A stretch of 64,000 bases of DNA from Flavobacterium sp. (GTDB lineage Bacteria > Bacteroidota > Bacteroidia > Flavobacteriales > Flavobacteriaceae). Positions 42,581 to 51,472 of the stretch are shown piece by piece (position 1 is the stretch's first letter; each line of letters starts with the position of its first letter). Both the position numbers and the translations under genes were made by a program. The DNA is taken from positions 1-64,000 of the forward strand of contig NZ_JAPZSP010000005.1 of NCBI RefSeq assembly GCF_027531705.1. Direction: 5' to 3'. The notes beneath the pieces are model-generated. The model saw nothing but the letters and a program-made list of their open reading frames with translations. It ran no database searches and was not told the origin of the DNA.

Positions 42581-43786
42581 CTATACCTCAATCATAATTT
42601 GATTTTTTATCAAATCTTCAAAGGTTTCTCTTTTACTTATCAAGTGACCTTTTCCGTCTTTCCACAAAACTTCGGCTGGTTTGAAACGTGAGTTGTAGTT
42701 GGATGCCATTGAGAAACAATAAGCTCCAGCATTTTTGAAACATAAAACATCACCTTCTTTTATTTCGGCAATTCTTCTGTTATTGGCAAAAGTATCGGTT
42801 TCGCAGATGTAACCCACAACCGTGTAAAAACGTTCTTTTCCTTTTGGATTAGAAATGTTTTCAATTTGGTGTTGCGAACCGTAAAACATTGGTCGTATTA
42901 AATGATTAAAACCACTGTCAATTCCTGCGAAAACTGTTGAGGTTGTTTGTTTTACTACGTTAACTTTAGCCAAGAAAAAACCAGCTTCACTAACCAAAAA
43001 TTTTCCAGGTTCGAAAGCTAAAGTTAATGTTCTTCCATATTCTTTTTCGAAAGCTAGAAAGCGTTTTGTTAATTTTTTTCCGAGTTCTTCGATGTTGGTT
43101 TCGATGTCGCCTTTTTTGTAAGGAACTTTGAATCCTGAACCAAAATCAAGAAAATCCAATTCTTTGAATTGTTTAGCAGCATCAAATAGAATTTCGGCAG
43201 CATATAAGAACACTTCAATATCTAAAATATCTGAACCTGTGTGCATGTGAATTCCGTTGATATGCATTCCTGTATTTTCTACGATTCGTAAAACGTGAGG
43301 AATTTGATAAATTGAAATTCCAAATTTACTATCAATATGACCAACAGAAATATTCTCATTTCCACCAGCCATAACGTGAGGGTTGATGCGAATACAAACC
43401 GGAATTTTTGGATATTTTGCTCCAAAATGTTCTAAAACAGAAAGATTATCGATGTTGATTTGAACACCTAATTTGGCAACTTCTTCAATTTCTTCAAAGG
43501 AAACACCGTTGGGTGTAAATATAATTTTGTCTGGTGTAAAACCTGCATGTAAACCTAATTGCACTTCTTGAAAAGAAACCGTGTCTAAACCAGAACCACA
43601 CTTCTTTAGCAACTTCAAAATCGTAATGTTTGACAAAGCTTTCATTGCATAATTAATTCGAAGGTTTTCCACCTTAGAAAATGCAGCTGTCAAACGGTTA
43701 TACTGTTGCTCAATGGTTGTAGCGTCATAAACGTACAACGGACTGCCAAATTCTTCGGCAAGCGTAAGTAACTCTTTTGGTTGCAT
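42581..43786 (-). CDS. lysA: Diaminopimelate decarboxylase
   Basis: 401 residues. It converts meso-diaminopimelate to lysine. The fold-type III PLP lysine is Lys49 in NYAMKALSN; HMHTGSDI, LDFGSGFKVPY and EPGKFLV are family motifs, and the catalytic Cys region is GYICETDTFA. The start is preceded by a run of AAACT repeats, not by an evident promoter. dapD at 60231 is in the same pathway but unlinked. Confidence 0.95.
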   Translation of the reverse strand: MQPKELLTLAEEFGSPLYVYDATTIEQQYNRLTAAFSKVENLRINYAMKALSNITILKLLKKCGSGLDTVSFQEVQLGLHAGFTPDKIIFTPNGVSFEEIEEVAKLGVQINIDNLSVLEHFGAKYPKIPVCIRINPHVMAGGNENISVGHIDSKFGISIYQIPHVLRIVENTGMHINGIHMHTGSDILDIEVFLYAAEILFDAAKQFKELDFLDFGSGFKVPYKKGDIETNIEELGKKLTKRFLAFEKEYGRTLTLAFEPGKFLVSEAGFFLAKVNVVKQTTSTVFAGIDSGFNHLIRPMFYGSQHQIENISNPKGKERFYTVVGYICETDTFANNRRIAEIKEGDVLCFKNAGAYCFSMASNYNSRFKPAEVLWKDGKGHLISKRETFEDLIKNQIMIEV

Positions 43787-43795
43787 GATTTTTTT

Positions 43796-43860
43796 AGTTT
43801 AAAAGTTTATGAGTTTATGAGTTTAAAAGTTTAAATGGTTAGGAGTTTAAAAGTTTTAAT
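43796..43860. repeat. AAACT-type degenerate tandem repeat upstream of lysA
   Basis: On the minus strand, units such as TTTTAAACT, CATAAACT and CCTAACC repeat about seven times directly before the lysA start codon. A shorter tract of the same words is at 37701-37750 before fur. The surrounding 400-base gap (43787-44187) also holds repeat copy B and the sucC promoter. Confidence 0.55.
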
Positions 43861-43968
43861 TCGTAACTTTTGCAAAGATAGTTTATCAAAAATGGATTTC
43901 AAACTGGTTTGTTATTTCTACGAAATTGTTATTTTTTGAACTGATTTTTTCTCAATGCCATAACTATT

Positions 43969-44052
43969 TAGCCCTGATAGGAGCGGTATCTTTTACACCT
44001 GTCAGGTTTTTAAAACCTGACAGGTGTAAAAATATAGCGGATAGCAGGAAAA
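43969..44052 (+). repeat. Dispersed flanked-hairpin repeat, copy B
   Basis: TAGCCC, GATAG, AGCGG and ATC at 43969-43990 precede a perfect 20-bp hairpin, and ATA, AGCGGATAGC and GGAAA follow (44033-44052). The hairpin arms are TTTTACACCTGTCAGGTTTT (43991-44010) and its complement (44012-44031). The flanks match copy A (9437-9519), but the hairpins are unrelated. It lies between the divergent lysA and sucC genes. Confidence 0.85.
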
Positions 44053-44129
44053 TGGATTACTGAAAAAGCCCAAACCATTCGCTCCAAAAAAACTCAAAAT
44101 AAAGTTACTAAATTGATATACATTTCTTT

Positions 44130-44157
44130 TTGGTTTCATTCTATTTAATTACTTTTG
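44130..44157 (+). promoter_or_regulatory. Promoter of sucC
   Basis: TTG at 44130-44132, 17 bases, then TACTTTTG at 44150-44157 match the flavobacterial consensus TTG-N17-23-TANNTTTG. The start codon is 30 bases on. This is the best promoter match in the window. Confidence 0.7.
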
Positions 44158-44187
44158 TGGAACTTTTTAAATGACAAACTAATACTT

Positions 44188-45381
44188 ATGAATATACACG
44201 AATATCAAGGGAAAGAAATTCTAGCAAAATACGGTGTACGCGTTCAACGTGGAATTGTTGCTAATAATCCTGTAGAAGCTGTGGCTGCTGCAAAACAATT
44301 GACTACTGAAACTGGTACGCAATGGTATGTTATCAAAGCTCAAATTCACGCAGGTGGAAGAGGAAAAGGTGGCGGTGTTAAGTTGGCTAAAAACTTAGAA
44401 CAAGTAACTGAAATTTCTGAGCAAATTATTGGAATGCAATTAATCACTCCACAAACTCCACCAGAAGGAAAAACAGTTCACAAAGTTTTAATTGCTGAAG
44501 ATGTATATTATCCTGGTGAAAGTGAAACTTCTGAATTCTATATGTCAATTTTATTGAATAGAGCTACAGGAAGAAATATGATCATGTATTCTACTGAAGG
44601 TGGAATGGATATCGAAGAAGTAGCAGAACACACACCACATTTGATTTTTACTGAAGAAATCGATCCTCAAGTTGGTTTACAAGGTTTTCAAGCAAGAAGA
44701 GTTGCTTTTAACTTAGGACTTTCTGGAAATGCTTTTAAAGAAATGGTTAAATTTGTTGACTCATTATACAATGCTTACATTGGTTCTGATTCATCAATGT
44801 TTGAAATTAACCCAGTTTTAAAAACATCTGACAATAAAATTATGGCAGTTGATGCCAAAGTAAATATTGATGATAACGCTTTATACCGTCAGCCAGTTTA
44901 TGCTGAAATGCGTGACGTTAGAGAAGAAAATCCAATTGAAGTTGAAGCTAAAGAAGCTGGATTGAACTATGTTGACCTTGACGGAACTGTAGGTTGTATG
45001 GTTAACGGTGCAGGATTAGCAATGGCTACAATGGATTTGATTAAATATGCAGGTTTTGAACCAGCTAACTTCTTAGACGTTGGTGGAACAGCTGATGCAA
45101 AACGTGTGGAATTGGCTTTTAGAATTATCTTAAAAGATCCAAACGTAAAAGCAATTTTGATTAACATTTTTGGTGGAATCGTTCGTTGCGACCGTGTTGC
45201 TCAAGGTGTTGTGGATGCTTACAAAAATATGGGTGACGCAATCAAAGTGCCAATCATCGTAAGATTACAAGGAACAAATGCTGAAATTGCTAAAGAATTA
45301 ATTGATAATTCAGGAATGCCAATTTTATCTGCGGTTCAATTTCAAGAAGCTGCTGACCAAGTTCAAGCTGCTTTAAGCTAA
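44188..45381 (+). CDS. sucC: Succinyl-CoA synthetase beta subunit (ADP-forming)
   Basis: 397 residues from the ATG at 44188; an in-frame ATG at 44155 lies within the promoter element and is rejected. The protein begins [16 protein letters not shown], the family opening; the ATP-grasp domain has [15 protein letters not shown], and the ligase domain has [15 protein letters not shown] and [10 protein letters not shown]. It forms the TCA-cycle enzyme with the alpha subunit SucD, which is not next to it here. Confidence 0.96.
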   Translation: MNIHEYQGKEILAKYGVRVQRGIVANNPVEAVAAAKQLTTETGTQWYVIKAQIHAGGRGKGGGVKLAKNLEQVTEISEQIIGMQLITPQTPPEGKTVHKVLIAEDVYYPGESETSEFYMSILLNRATGRNMIMYSTEGGMDIEEVAEHTPHLIFTEEIDPQVGLQGFQARRVAFNLGLSGNAFKEMVKFVDSLYNAYIGSDSSMFEINPVLKTSDNKIMAVDAKVNIDDNALYRQPVYAEMRDVREENPIEVEAKEAGLNYVDLDGTVGCMVNGAGLAMATMDLIKYAGFEPANFLDVGGTADAKRVELAFRIILKDPNVKAILINIFGGIVRCDRVAQGVVDAYKNMGDAIKVPIIVRLQGTNAEIAKELIDNSGMPILSAVQFQEAADQVQAALS

Positions 45382-45402
45382 GATTTTCAAATTTTCAAAT
45401 AT

Positions 45403-45441
45403 AAAAAAACCATTCTTTACTTAGTATTGAATGGTTTTTTT
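45403..45441 (+). terminator. Terminator of sucC
   Basis: Arms AAAAAAACCATTC (45403-45415) and GAATGGTTTTTTT (45429-45441), a perfect 13-bp stem with a 13-base loop and further T residues. Confidence 0.88.
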
Positions 45442-45454
45442 TTATTACTAGAGA

Positions 45455-45637
45455 TTATTCAAATAATGACCTAATTTCTTTTTCGGTCTTACCTAATTTT
45501 TCTTTAAGTTTTCCTCACATTTCTTGTTCTTTTCCTTCTTCAAATAACAAATCATCATCAGTTAATACTGCAAATTTTTGTTTCATTTTTCCTTTTAACT
45601 GTTCCCAGTTTCCTTTAATTTCTTTTGAATTTGGCAT
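45455..45637 (-). pseudogene. CsbD family protein, interrupted by an in-frame stop
   Basis: From the ATG at 45635-45637 the frame reads MPNSKEIKGNWEQLKGKMKQ, then LTDDDLLFEEGKEQEM, a TGA at codon 41 (45515-45517), then GKLKEKLGKTEKEIRSLFE and TAA at 45455-45457. Length (60 codons) and motifs are those of the CsbD stress-protein family. The stop falls where the family has an aliphatic residue, so a single T-to-G change in TTA would explain it. It is the only content of the sucC-to-CDP-transferase gap (350 bases) besides the terminator. A sequencing error is possible. Confidence 0.82.
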
Positions 45638-45731
45638 TGCGATTTTTTTTAAAATTACTATTTTTTATTAAATCAAATTTCAGAAAATAAAGATTAAAAT
45701 TGTTTTACATTTTAGTAATTAAGTTACATAA

Positions 45732-46502
45732 TTACTTTATTACTATTTTGCGAATAGAAATTAGGATAATTATAATCGAACTATAAGCTATAAAAAAAGG
45801 AATAATAAATTCAATCCAACCAAAAGGTAACATTAAAGCAATAATCAATAATTGAAAGCCCAATCCATAAATCGAAAGTAGCGTCATGAACCAATTAGGA
45901 AACGTTTTTACTTTGTAAGCATCTTTATCTAAAGCATGAATTATTTTATCAAAAGCACCATAAACAACCGTGTAAATTCCGAATAAAATATTGACTGATT
46001 TTTGAGATTCTCCAGGCAATGCTTTGGGTGTTTTATATTCAAAAACTTTACTTGTAGAATCGCCACCAACCGATTTATTTCTTAAAATGACATAGTAATA
46101 ATTATACAAAGTTCCTTGCAATTGAATTCCGATAAAAGCTAGTAGTGTAAACCAAATTGTAGTTTTAGAAACATAGCAAATAGTCATTAGAAATAAGAAA
46201 TTCAGAATAATATCAAATACACTGTCTAAATATCTTCCAAAATAAGAAGGTTTAATTTTAAGTCTTGCCAATTCTCCATCGGCTGCATCAATTCCAGATT
46301 TTAGAATAATAAAAAAACCAGCCCAAAAATACTGATGTGTTAGAATACAATAAATTGCAATTAAACCCGAAATTCCGAATAAAATGGTAACGTGTATAGG
46401 AGTAAAGCGTGTGTTTTTTAATTGATTAGCGAGGAATTTTCCAAATGGTCTTCCGTAATCTGATAAGTCAAGAAATTTATCTTGAGCTGCAAGTTTTGAC
46501 AT
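45732..46502 (-). CDS. CDP-alcohol phosphatidyltransferase family membrane protein
   Basis: 256 residues with about six hydrophobic segments. The signature D-G-x2-A-R-x8-G-x3-D-x3-D is present: DAADGELARLKIKPSYFGRY followed by LDSVFDI. The enzyme transfers a phospho-alcohol from a CDP-linked donor to make a phospholipid or phospho-inositol-like product. The acceptor is not known. It lies 41 bases downstream of ctaA on the same strand. Confidence 0.88.
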   Translation of the reverse strand: MSKLAAQDKFLDLSDYGRPFGKFLANQLKNTRFTPIHVTILFGISGLIAIYCILTHQYFWAGFFIILKSGIDAADGELARLKIKPSYFGRYLDSVFDIILNFLFLMTICYVSKTTIWFTLLAFIGIQLQGTLYNYYYVILRNKSVGGDSTSKVFEYKTPKALPGESQKSVNILFGIYTVVYGAFDKIIHALDKDAYKVKTFPNWFMTLLSIYGLGFQLLIIALMLPFGWIEFIIPFFIAYSSIIIILISIRKIVIK

Positions 46503-46543
46503 TTAAGGTTTGTAAATAGAACTGCGACAATATAGTCTGAAAT

Positions 46544-47563
46544 TTATTTTGATAATCTATGCAATGTATACGTCATGGTTGCTAATAATATAAAAGCCAT
46601 AATTTGATGCGTCAATCCCAACCACATTGGAACGCTATACAACAAGGTTAAAACACCTAATGCAAATTGTAAAAATACAATAAATAGTAAGCCATTCAAT
46701 CCGTTTTTTTGTTGTGATGATAACGTATACTTTTTACTTTTAAAGTATAAAAATAGTATCAATCCAACTACAACATAAGCCATAGTTCTATGAACAAACT
46801 GAACACCACTTTTACCTTCGGTTAATCGTAAAAGCCAAGAGTCTTTTTCTAAAACTATACTATCGTGAAATAGTTGTCCGTCACTCATTAATGGCCAATG
46901 GTTGTGAATTAAACCTGCATTTAAACCAGCAACAAATCCGCCATAGATAATTTGAATAATTAGAAAAACTATTGCAATTCGAGCATATTTTCTTAAAGTT
47001 GTGTTGACTTCTTTTTTGTCGGGATAAATTAAATCTAACGCAACCCAAAGTGTGTAGGCAAAAGTTATAAATGCAAAAGTTAAGTGTAATGAAAGTCTAA
47101 AATGACTCACATCTGGATTATCAATCAAACCACTTTTCACCATAAACCAACCCAAAAATCCTTGAAATGCTCCCATTCCTAAAAGAATTATGCATTTTTT
47201 TATTGTAGAAGAATCGAGTTTTTTCTTGATTAAAAAGTACACGAACGGAATAATGAAAACCAATCCAATTATTCTTCCAATAAATCGGTGAAACCATTCC
47301 CAGAAATAAATAAATTTATAATCTGAAAGTTGAAAATCATTGTGAATATTGATTTTTTGATACTCAGGGAATTTCTTGTATTCATCAAATGCTGCTTGCC
47401 ATTTTTCTTCTGTTAAAGGAGGAAAAGTGTCTGTTACCAAATGCCAATCGGTCATTGAAAGTCCAGAATTGGTCAAACGTGTAATTCCACCAACAGTAAC
47501 CATGATAAAAAGTAAGATACAACCTGAAAGTAGCCAGTAAATGACTGATTTATTTGTCTTCAT
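46544..47563 (-). CDS. ctaA: Heme A synthase (COX15/CtaA)
   Basis: 339 residues with eight predicted membrane helices. It oxidises heme O to heme A for cytochrome oxidase. The early GGITRLTNSGLSMTDWHLV, the WEWFHRFIGRIIG heme His and two further His in FRLSLHLTFA and GVQFVHRTMAYVV and in LGLTHQIMAF are the family's heme ligands. A decayed copy of its C-terminal part is at 12305-12634. Confidence 0.94.
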   Translation of the reverse strand: MKTNKSVIYWLLSGCILLFIMVTVGGITRLTNSGLSMTDWHLVTDTFPPLTEEKWQAAFDEYKKFPEYQKINIHNDFQLSDYKFIYFWEWFHRFIGRIIGLVFIIPFVYFLIKKKLDSSTIKKCIILLGMGAFQGFLGWFMVKSGLIDNPDVSHFRLSLHLTFAFITFAYTLWVALDLIYPDKKEVNTTLRKYARIAIVFLIIQIIYGGFVAGLNAGLIHNHWPLMSDGQLFHDSIVLEKDSWLLRLTEGKSGVQFVHRTMAYVVVGLILFLYFKSKKYTLSSQQKNGLNGLLFIVFLQFALGVLTLLYSVPMWLGLTHQIMAFILLATMTYTLHRLSK

Positions 47564-47632
47564 TTTTAGAAGTATATTTTGTACAAAATTATTTTTATTC
47601 CTTTGATAAATCTATTCAACAAAAGTTAATCT

Positions 47633-49060
47633 TTACTTATTGTTTTCAATTTTTTTCAATCCTAATTTTTCTGCTCTTTTCACCACAAAATCATATGCAG
47701 CTTGGTATTCGTTTGGAATTTTTCCGTCCAAAATGGCTTCTTTAACTGCTTCTTTTAGCATTCCGATTTCTCTTGAAGGTTTTAGATTGAATAGCTCCAT
47801 AATTTCTTCCCCCGAAATTGGTGGTTGAAATTGACGCACATGATCTCGTTCTTCTACTTCAACAATTTTTTTGCGAACAAGGTCAAAATTATTGTGGTAT
47901 TTTTTAAATTTTGCTGGGTTTTTGGTGGTGATATCAGCTTCACAAAGCGTCATTAAATTATCTACATCTTCGCCTGCATCAAAAACCAATCGACGCACTG
48001 CAGAATCGGTTACAATATCATCAGCTAGAACTATTGGTCGCGAACTCATTATTACCATTTTTTGAACAAACTTCATTTTTTGGTTTAATGGCATGTGTAA
48101 TCTTTCAAAGATTTTTTTCACCATTTTTCCGCCTAAAAATTCGTGTCCGTGAAATGTCCAACCTTGTTTTTTGGTAAAGCGTTTTGTTGGAGCTTTTCCA
48201 ATATCGTGCAATAGAGCTGCCCAACGAAGCCAAACATCATCAGTATTTGGGCAAATATTGTCAACTACTTCTAACGTATGGTAAAAGTTGTTTTTATGTG
48301 TATGACCTTCTATTTCTTCCACATTATTTAACGCTGTTAATTCAGGTAAAATAATGTCTAAAAGTCCGGTTTTGTATAATAGTAAAAATCCGATTGATGG
48401 TTTTTCGGTTGAAAGAATTTTGTTTAACTCATCCACAATTCGTTCGCCTGAAATAATCTTGATTCTATCTTTATTTCTAGAAATAGCTTCTAATGATTCG
48501 GCTTCAATTTCAAAATTTAATTGCGTTGCAAAACGAATTCCGCGTAACATACGTAACGGATCGTCTGAATAAGTTATATCAGGATTTAAAGGCGTTTTGA
48601 TGGTTTTATTTTGCAAATCTATCAATCCATTGAATGGATCAACTAGTTCGCCATAATTTATTTCATTCAAAGAAAAGGCTAGAGCATTTATGGTAAAATC
48701 ACGTCGATTTTGGTCGTCTTCCAATGTTCCATTTTCTACAATTGGATTTCTACTGTCTTGATTGTAACTTTCTTTTCTTGCGCCAACAAATTCAATATCA
48801 ATTTCTTTGTAGCGAAGCATTGCTGTTCCGTAGTTTTTGAAAACTTGAACTTTGGGTTTGTTAGGTAATAGTTCAGAAACTTTCAAAGCCAAGTCAATTC
48901 CCGAACCTACAGCAACTATGTCAATATCTTTTTTAAAATCTCTTTGAAGTAAAAAATCACGAACAAAACCGCCAATAACATAACTATCAACATTAAGTTC
49001 TTGACTTGCCTGTGCAATTATTTTAAAAATAGGATTATTAAGTGCTTTTGAGTAATTCAT
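47633..49060 (-). CDS. CCA tRNA nucleotidyltransferase / poly(A) polymerase-type with HD domain
   Basis: 475 residues. The class II nucleotidyltransferase head shows VIGGFVRDFLL and DIDIVAVGSG with the two catalytic Asp, then RRDFTINALAFSL and DDPLRMLRGIRFA. An HD phosphohydrolase follows with LLHDIGKAPTKR. The combination is typical of the tRNA 3'-CCA-adding enzyme of Bacteroidetes. A chain of ACTG-type words (49092-49116) separates it from the Sua5 gene. Confidence 0.93.
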   Translation of the reverse strand: MNYSKALNNPIFKIIAQASQELNVDSYVIGGFVRDFLLQRDFKKDIDIVAVGSGIDLALKVSELLPNKPKVQVFKNYGTAMLRYKEIDIEFVGARKESYNQDSRNPIVENGTLEDDQNRRDFTINALAFSLNEINYGELVDPFNGLIDLQNKTIKTPLNPDITYSDDPLRMLRGIRFATQLNFEIEAESLEAISRNKDRIKIISGERIVDELNKILSTEKPSIGFLLLYKTGLLDIILPELTALNNVEEIEGHTHKNNFYHTLEVVDNICPNTDDVWLRWAALLHDIGKAPTKRFTKKQGWTFHGHEFLGGKMVKKIFERLHMPLNQKMKFVQKMVIMSSRPIVLADDIVTDSAVRRLVFDAGEDVDNLMTLCEADITTKNPAKFKKYHNNFDLVRKKIVEVEERDHVRQFQPPISGEEIMELFNLKPSREIGMLKEAVKEAILDGKIPNEYQAAYDFVVKRAEKLGLKKIENNK

Positions 49061-49115
49061 TGTATTGATTTCAATTTCAGTTTAATCAACTTAAAACTGT
49101 GACTGCGACTGCAAA

Positions 49116-49688
49116 CTATTTACGTATGATTTTAACCTGATGATCCAGAGAAAGTTTAATGATTGTTGATGGTTTGTCACAAATTTTATCTTGGTGCAAA
49201 TTTACTACATAGTCAACACCTTTTATAATTTCGGGATCTATTTCTTTGAACGATTTTGGAGTAAACATTCCTGAGATATTGGCTGAAGTTGATACCAAAG
49301 GTTTTTTCATGCGTTCCATTAGTTTGAAACAAAAAGGCTCTTTTACAATTCTAATTCCCAATGTTTTGTCTTCAGCTATAATATTTGAAGCTACATTTTT
49401 TGGGTTGTCTAGAATTAAAGTTGTTGGTTTTTCGGATAAATCAATAATTTCCCAAGCTACGTCTGGAATATCTTTGAAGACGTTGTACATCATTTTTTCT
49501 CCATTCATTAGTACAATCATGCTTTTAGATTCTTCTCTTTTCTTGAGTGCATATATTTTGGCAACAGCTTCTGCATTGGTTGCATCACAACCAATTCCCC
49601 AAACGGTATCGGTAGGGTAGAGAATGATTCCGCCATTTTGAATTACTTCGTAAGCTTTTTGTATTTCGATGTTGATGTCTGTTATCAA
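49116..49688 (-). CDS. L-threonylcarbamoyladenylate synthase (Sua5/YciO/YrdC)
   Basis: 190 residues from a TTG start (49686-49688). The frame is open to 49745, but that would run into the FkbM gene and adds 19 unlikely residues. Family motifs: GGIILYPTDTVWGIGCDA, KKREESKSMIVLM and STSANISG. It makes the threonylcarbamoyl-AMP used for the t6A tRNA modification. The start comes 17 bases after the FkbM stop, so it may be the last gene of the glycan operon's transcript. Confidence 0.92.
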   Translation of the reverse strand: MITDINIEIQKAYEVIQNGGIILYPTDTVWGIGCDATNAEAVAKIYALKKREESKSMIVLMNGEKMMYNVFKDIPDVAWEIIDLSEKPTTLILDNPKNVASNIIAEDKTLGIRIVKEPFCFKLMERMKKPLVSTSANISGMFTPKSFKEIDPEIIKGVDYVVNLHQDKICDKPSTIIKLSLDHQVKIIRK

Positions 49689-49704
49689 AGTTTTTAGTTT
49701 AAAA

Positions 49705-50466
49705 TTAGATATTAATTGACAAAAGCGATAAATTATAGTATACAAGAGTACCTTCAGTAGTTGTATATAGAATAAAGTTGTATTTGTTAATGGTATTCAT
49801 CACAGTATATGAACATTTAGGTATCATTCTATCGTGAGTTTCTATCATAATTACTTTTGTTTTTGGCAACCAGTTTTCATAATTACTGCTAAATAAATCT
49901 TTTTCAGCTCCTTCAATATCTATTTTGAGTATGTCTATTGTATCCCATTTTTTCTGAGATAGTATTTCATCTAATGTAGTTGATTCAACATCATACTCTT
50001 CTTGTTCTGTAACTTCTCTTATTTGAAAACTATTGCTAGCATTATATGGATCTTCAATTTTAAAAAAAGATTTTTTATTGAATAACCCTTTTTCTATTAG
50101 TTCAAAATTATTGATACCTGATGTATTTTTTTTAATTACTTTAGAGTTTTTACTTTCAATTTCAAGTGCTACAATTGAAGCTTCAGGATATTTTAAATGA
50201 AAAAATAATGAGGCTAAACCCACATTGGCACCAGCATCAACTATTGTTTTTGGTATTATTGGCAAAGTAGTGTCATAAAGATTTGTTAGAAAAATTTCTT
50301 CAAAAGTTTCAAGATCTTTGGTATTGTTCCTAAGATAAATTTTACGATTTAGTTTGGGAAGATAAATTTCTTCTTTGTTATTTTTTATTCCTTTAAAAAG
50401 AGCTATTGAATCTCTAAAAGCGAAATGTTTTTTTAATAGTTTGAATAGGACTAGCTTTTTTAGCAT
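49705..50466 (-). CDS. FkbM family methyltransferase
   Basis: 253 residues, soluble. The S-adenosylmethionine site is DAGANVGLASLFF, and DILKIDIEGAEKDL is the typical FkbM second motif. Such enzymes often O-methylate sugars in surface polysaccharides. It is at the downstream end of five glycosyltransferase genes on the same strand, 13 bases after the last. Confidence 0.9.
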   Translation of the reverse strand: MLKKLVLFKLLKKHFAFRDSIALFKGIKNNKEEIYLPKLNRKIYLRNNTKDLETFEEIFLTNLYDTTLPIIPKTIVDAGANVGLASLFFHLKYPEASIVALEIESKNSKVIKKNTSGINNFELIEKGLFNKKSFFKIEDPYNASNSFQIREVTEQEEYDVESTTLDEILSQKKWDTIDILKIDIEGAEKDLFSSNYENWLPKTKVIMIETHDRMIPKCSYTVMNTINKYNFILYTTTEGTLVYYNLSLLSINI

Positions 50467-50479
50467 GATAATTTGCGTT

Positions 50480-51472
50480 TTAGGATTCTTTTAGTTGTCT
50501 TTTACCTTTTCTTTTGTCACTATATATTCTGAAAAAATATCGTATTGGATACTTTTTTTTCATTTCTAAGTTTGACTCAATGAATTTTGTTTTCAAATCA
50601 TCTAATATATTTTTGAATAAGGGTATTCTATGTTTTTCATATAAGGTGTAATACTTTTCATATTGTGAATAATGAAAACGTACTTTTGCTTTACAATCTT
50701 TAAATCTCTTAGGTTTATATATATCCATCAGAACATGGTTATATTCTCTATTATTTTTTAGTGTTTTTTCTGGATTTGATAATTTTCCAACTCCTAATTG
50801 TTGGTTTTGATGTAATCTGTACGAAATTAATTTTTCGGTACTAAACATCAAAGTATTTCTTTCAGTTAAAATATATGCTAACCATTCGTCATGTATAAAA
50901 TTGTCAGATGTTAAAAATGGAATTGAGAAATCCTTCACTTCTTTTTTTATACACAAAGTGGCACCAGTTAAAAAATTACCTATGTGTATTAGTGATCTTC
51001 TCAAATCAGACGGTTCTTTTATTGATTCATGAAAGAAACAAAAACTTTCCCAAAGAGAAATTTCATTATATATTGGATTGCTATTATCATCAATTAAATT
51101 TGCATTTGAAAAGACGCCTTCTACAATTGGATTTTTAGAAAAAATTTCCAATGTTTTTTCTACTTTATCTTTTCTCCATACGTCATCTTGATCTGAAAGA
51201 AAAATATAATCTCCAGTTGCAAGGCTAATTGCTTTTTCAAAATTTTTAGTGCTTCGTAAGTTGAACTCGTTGATATAAATTTTGAATAGATTAGGATGCT
51301 TTTGATTGTACTCATTAAGAATTATAATTGTTGAGTCAGATGAGCAATCGTCACAGATAATAATTTCATCAACTGATATAGTTTGATTCAAAATAGAATC
51401 AATTTGTTCTTTTAAAAATTTTTCTCCGTTGTAGGTACATAGTGCTACAGATAATTTTGAGATGTTTTTCAT
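50480..51472 (-). CDS. Family 2 glycosyltransferase
   Basis: 330 residues, GT-A fold. ALCTYNGEKFLKEQIDSI opens the nucleotide-sugar domain, IICDDCSSDST and LSDQDDVW provide the acidic and DxD-like metal site. It is closely alike to the protein at 52332-53297 (same opening, same SDQDD block), hence a duplicate pair. The ATG overlaps the upstream stop by 4 bases. Donor and acceptor unknown. Confidence 0.92.
   Translation of the reverse strand: MKNISKLSVALCTYNGEKFLKEQIDSILNQTISVDEIIICDDCSSDSTIIILNEYNQKHPNLFKIYINEFNLRSTKNFEKAISLATGDYIFLSDQDDVWRKDKVEKTLEIFSKNPIVEGVFSNANLIDDNSNPIYNEISLWESFCFFHESIKEPSDLRRSLIHIGNFLTGATLCIKKEVKDFSIPFLTSDNFIHDEWLAYILTERNTLMFSTEKLISYRLHQNQQLGVGKLSNPEKTLKNNREYNHVLMDIYKPKRFKDCKAKVRFHYSQYEKYYTLYEKHRIPLFKNILDDLKTKFIESNLEMKKKYPIRYFFRIYSDKRKGKRQLKES

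Noticed and set aside
44155..44187. Eleven extra N-terminal residues of SucC from an upstream ATG
   Set aside because: That ATG overlaps the TACTTTTG promoter element, and the family begins at NIHEYQGKE.
45515..45517. TGA in csbD as a selenocysteine codon
   Set aside because: No SECIS-like structure noticed, the family has no Cys there, and a simple nonsense mutation is sufficient.
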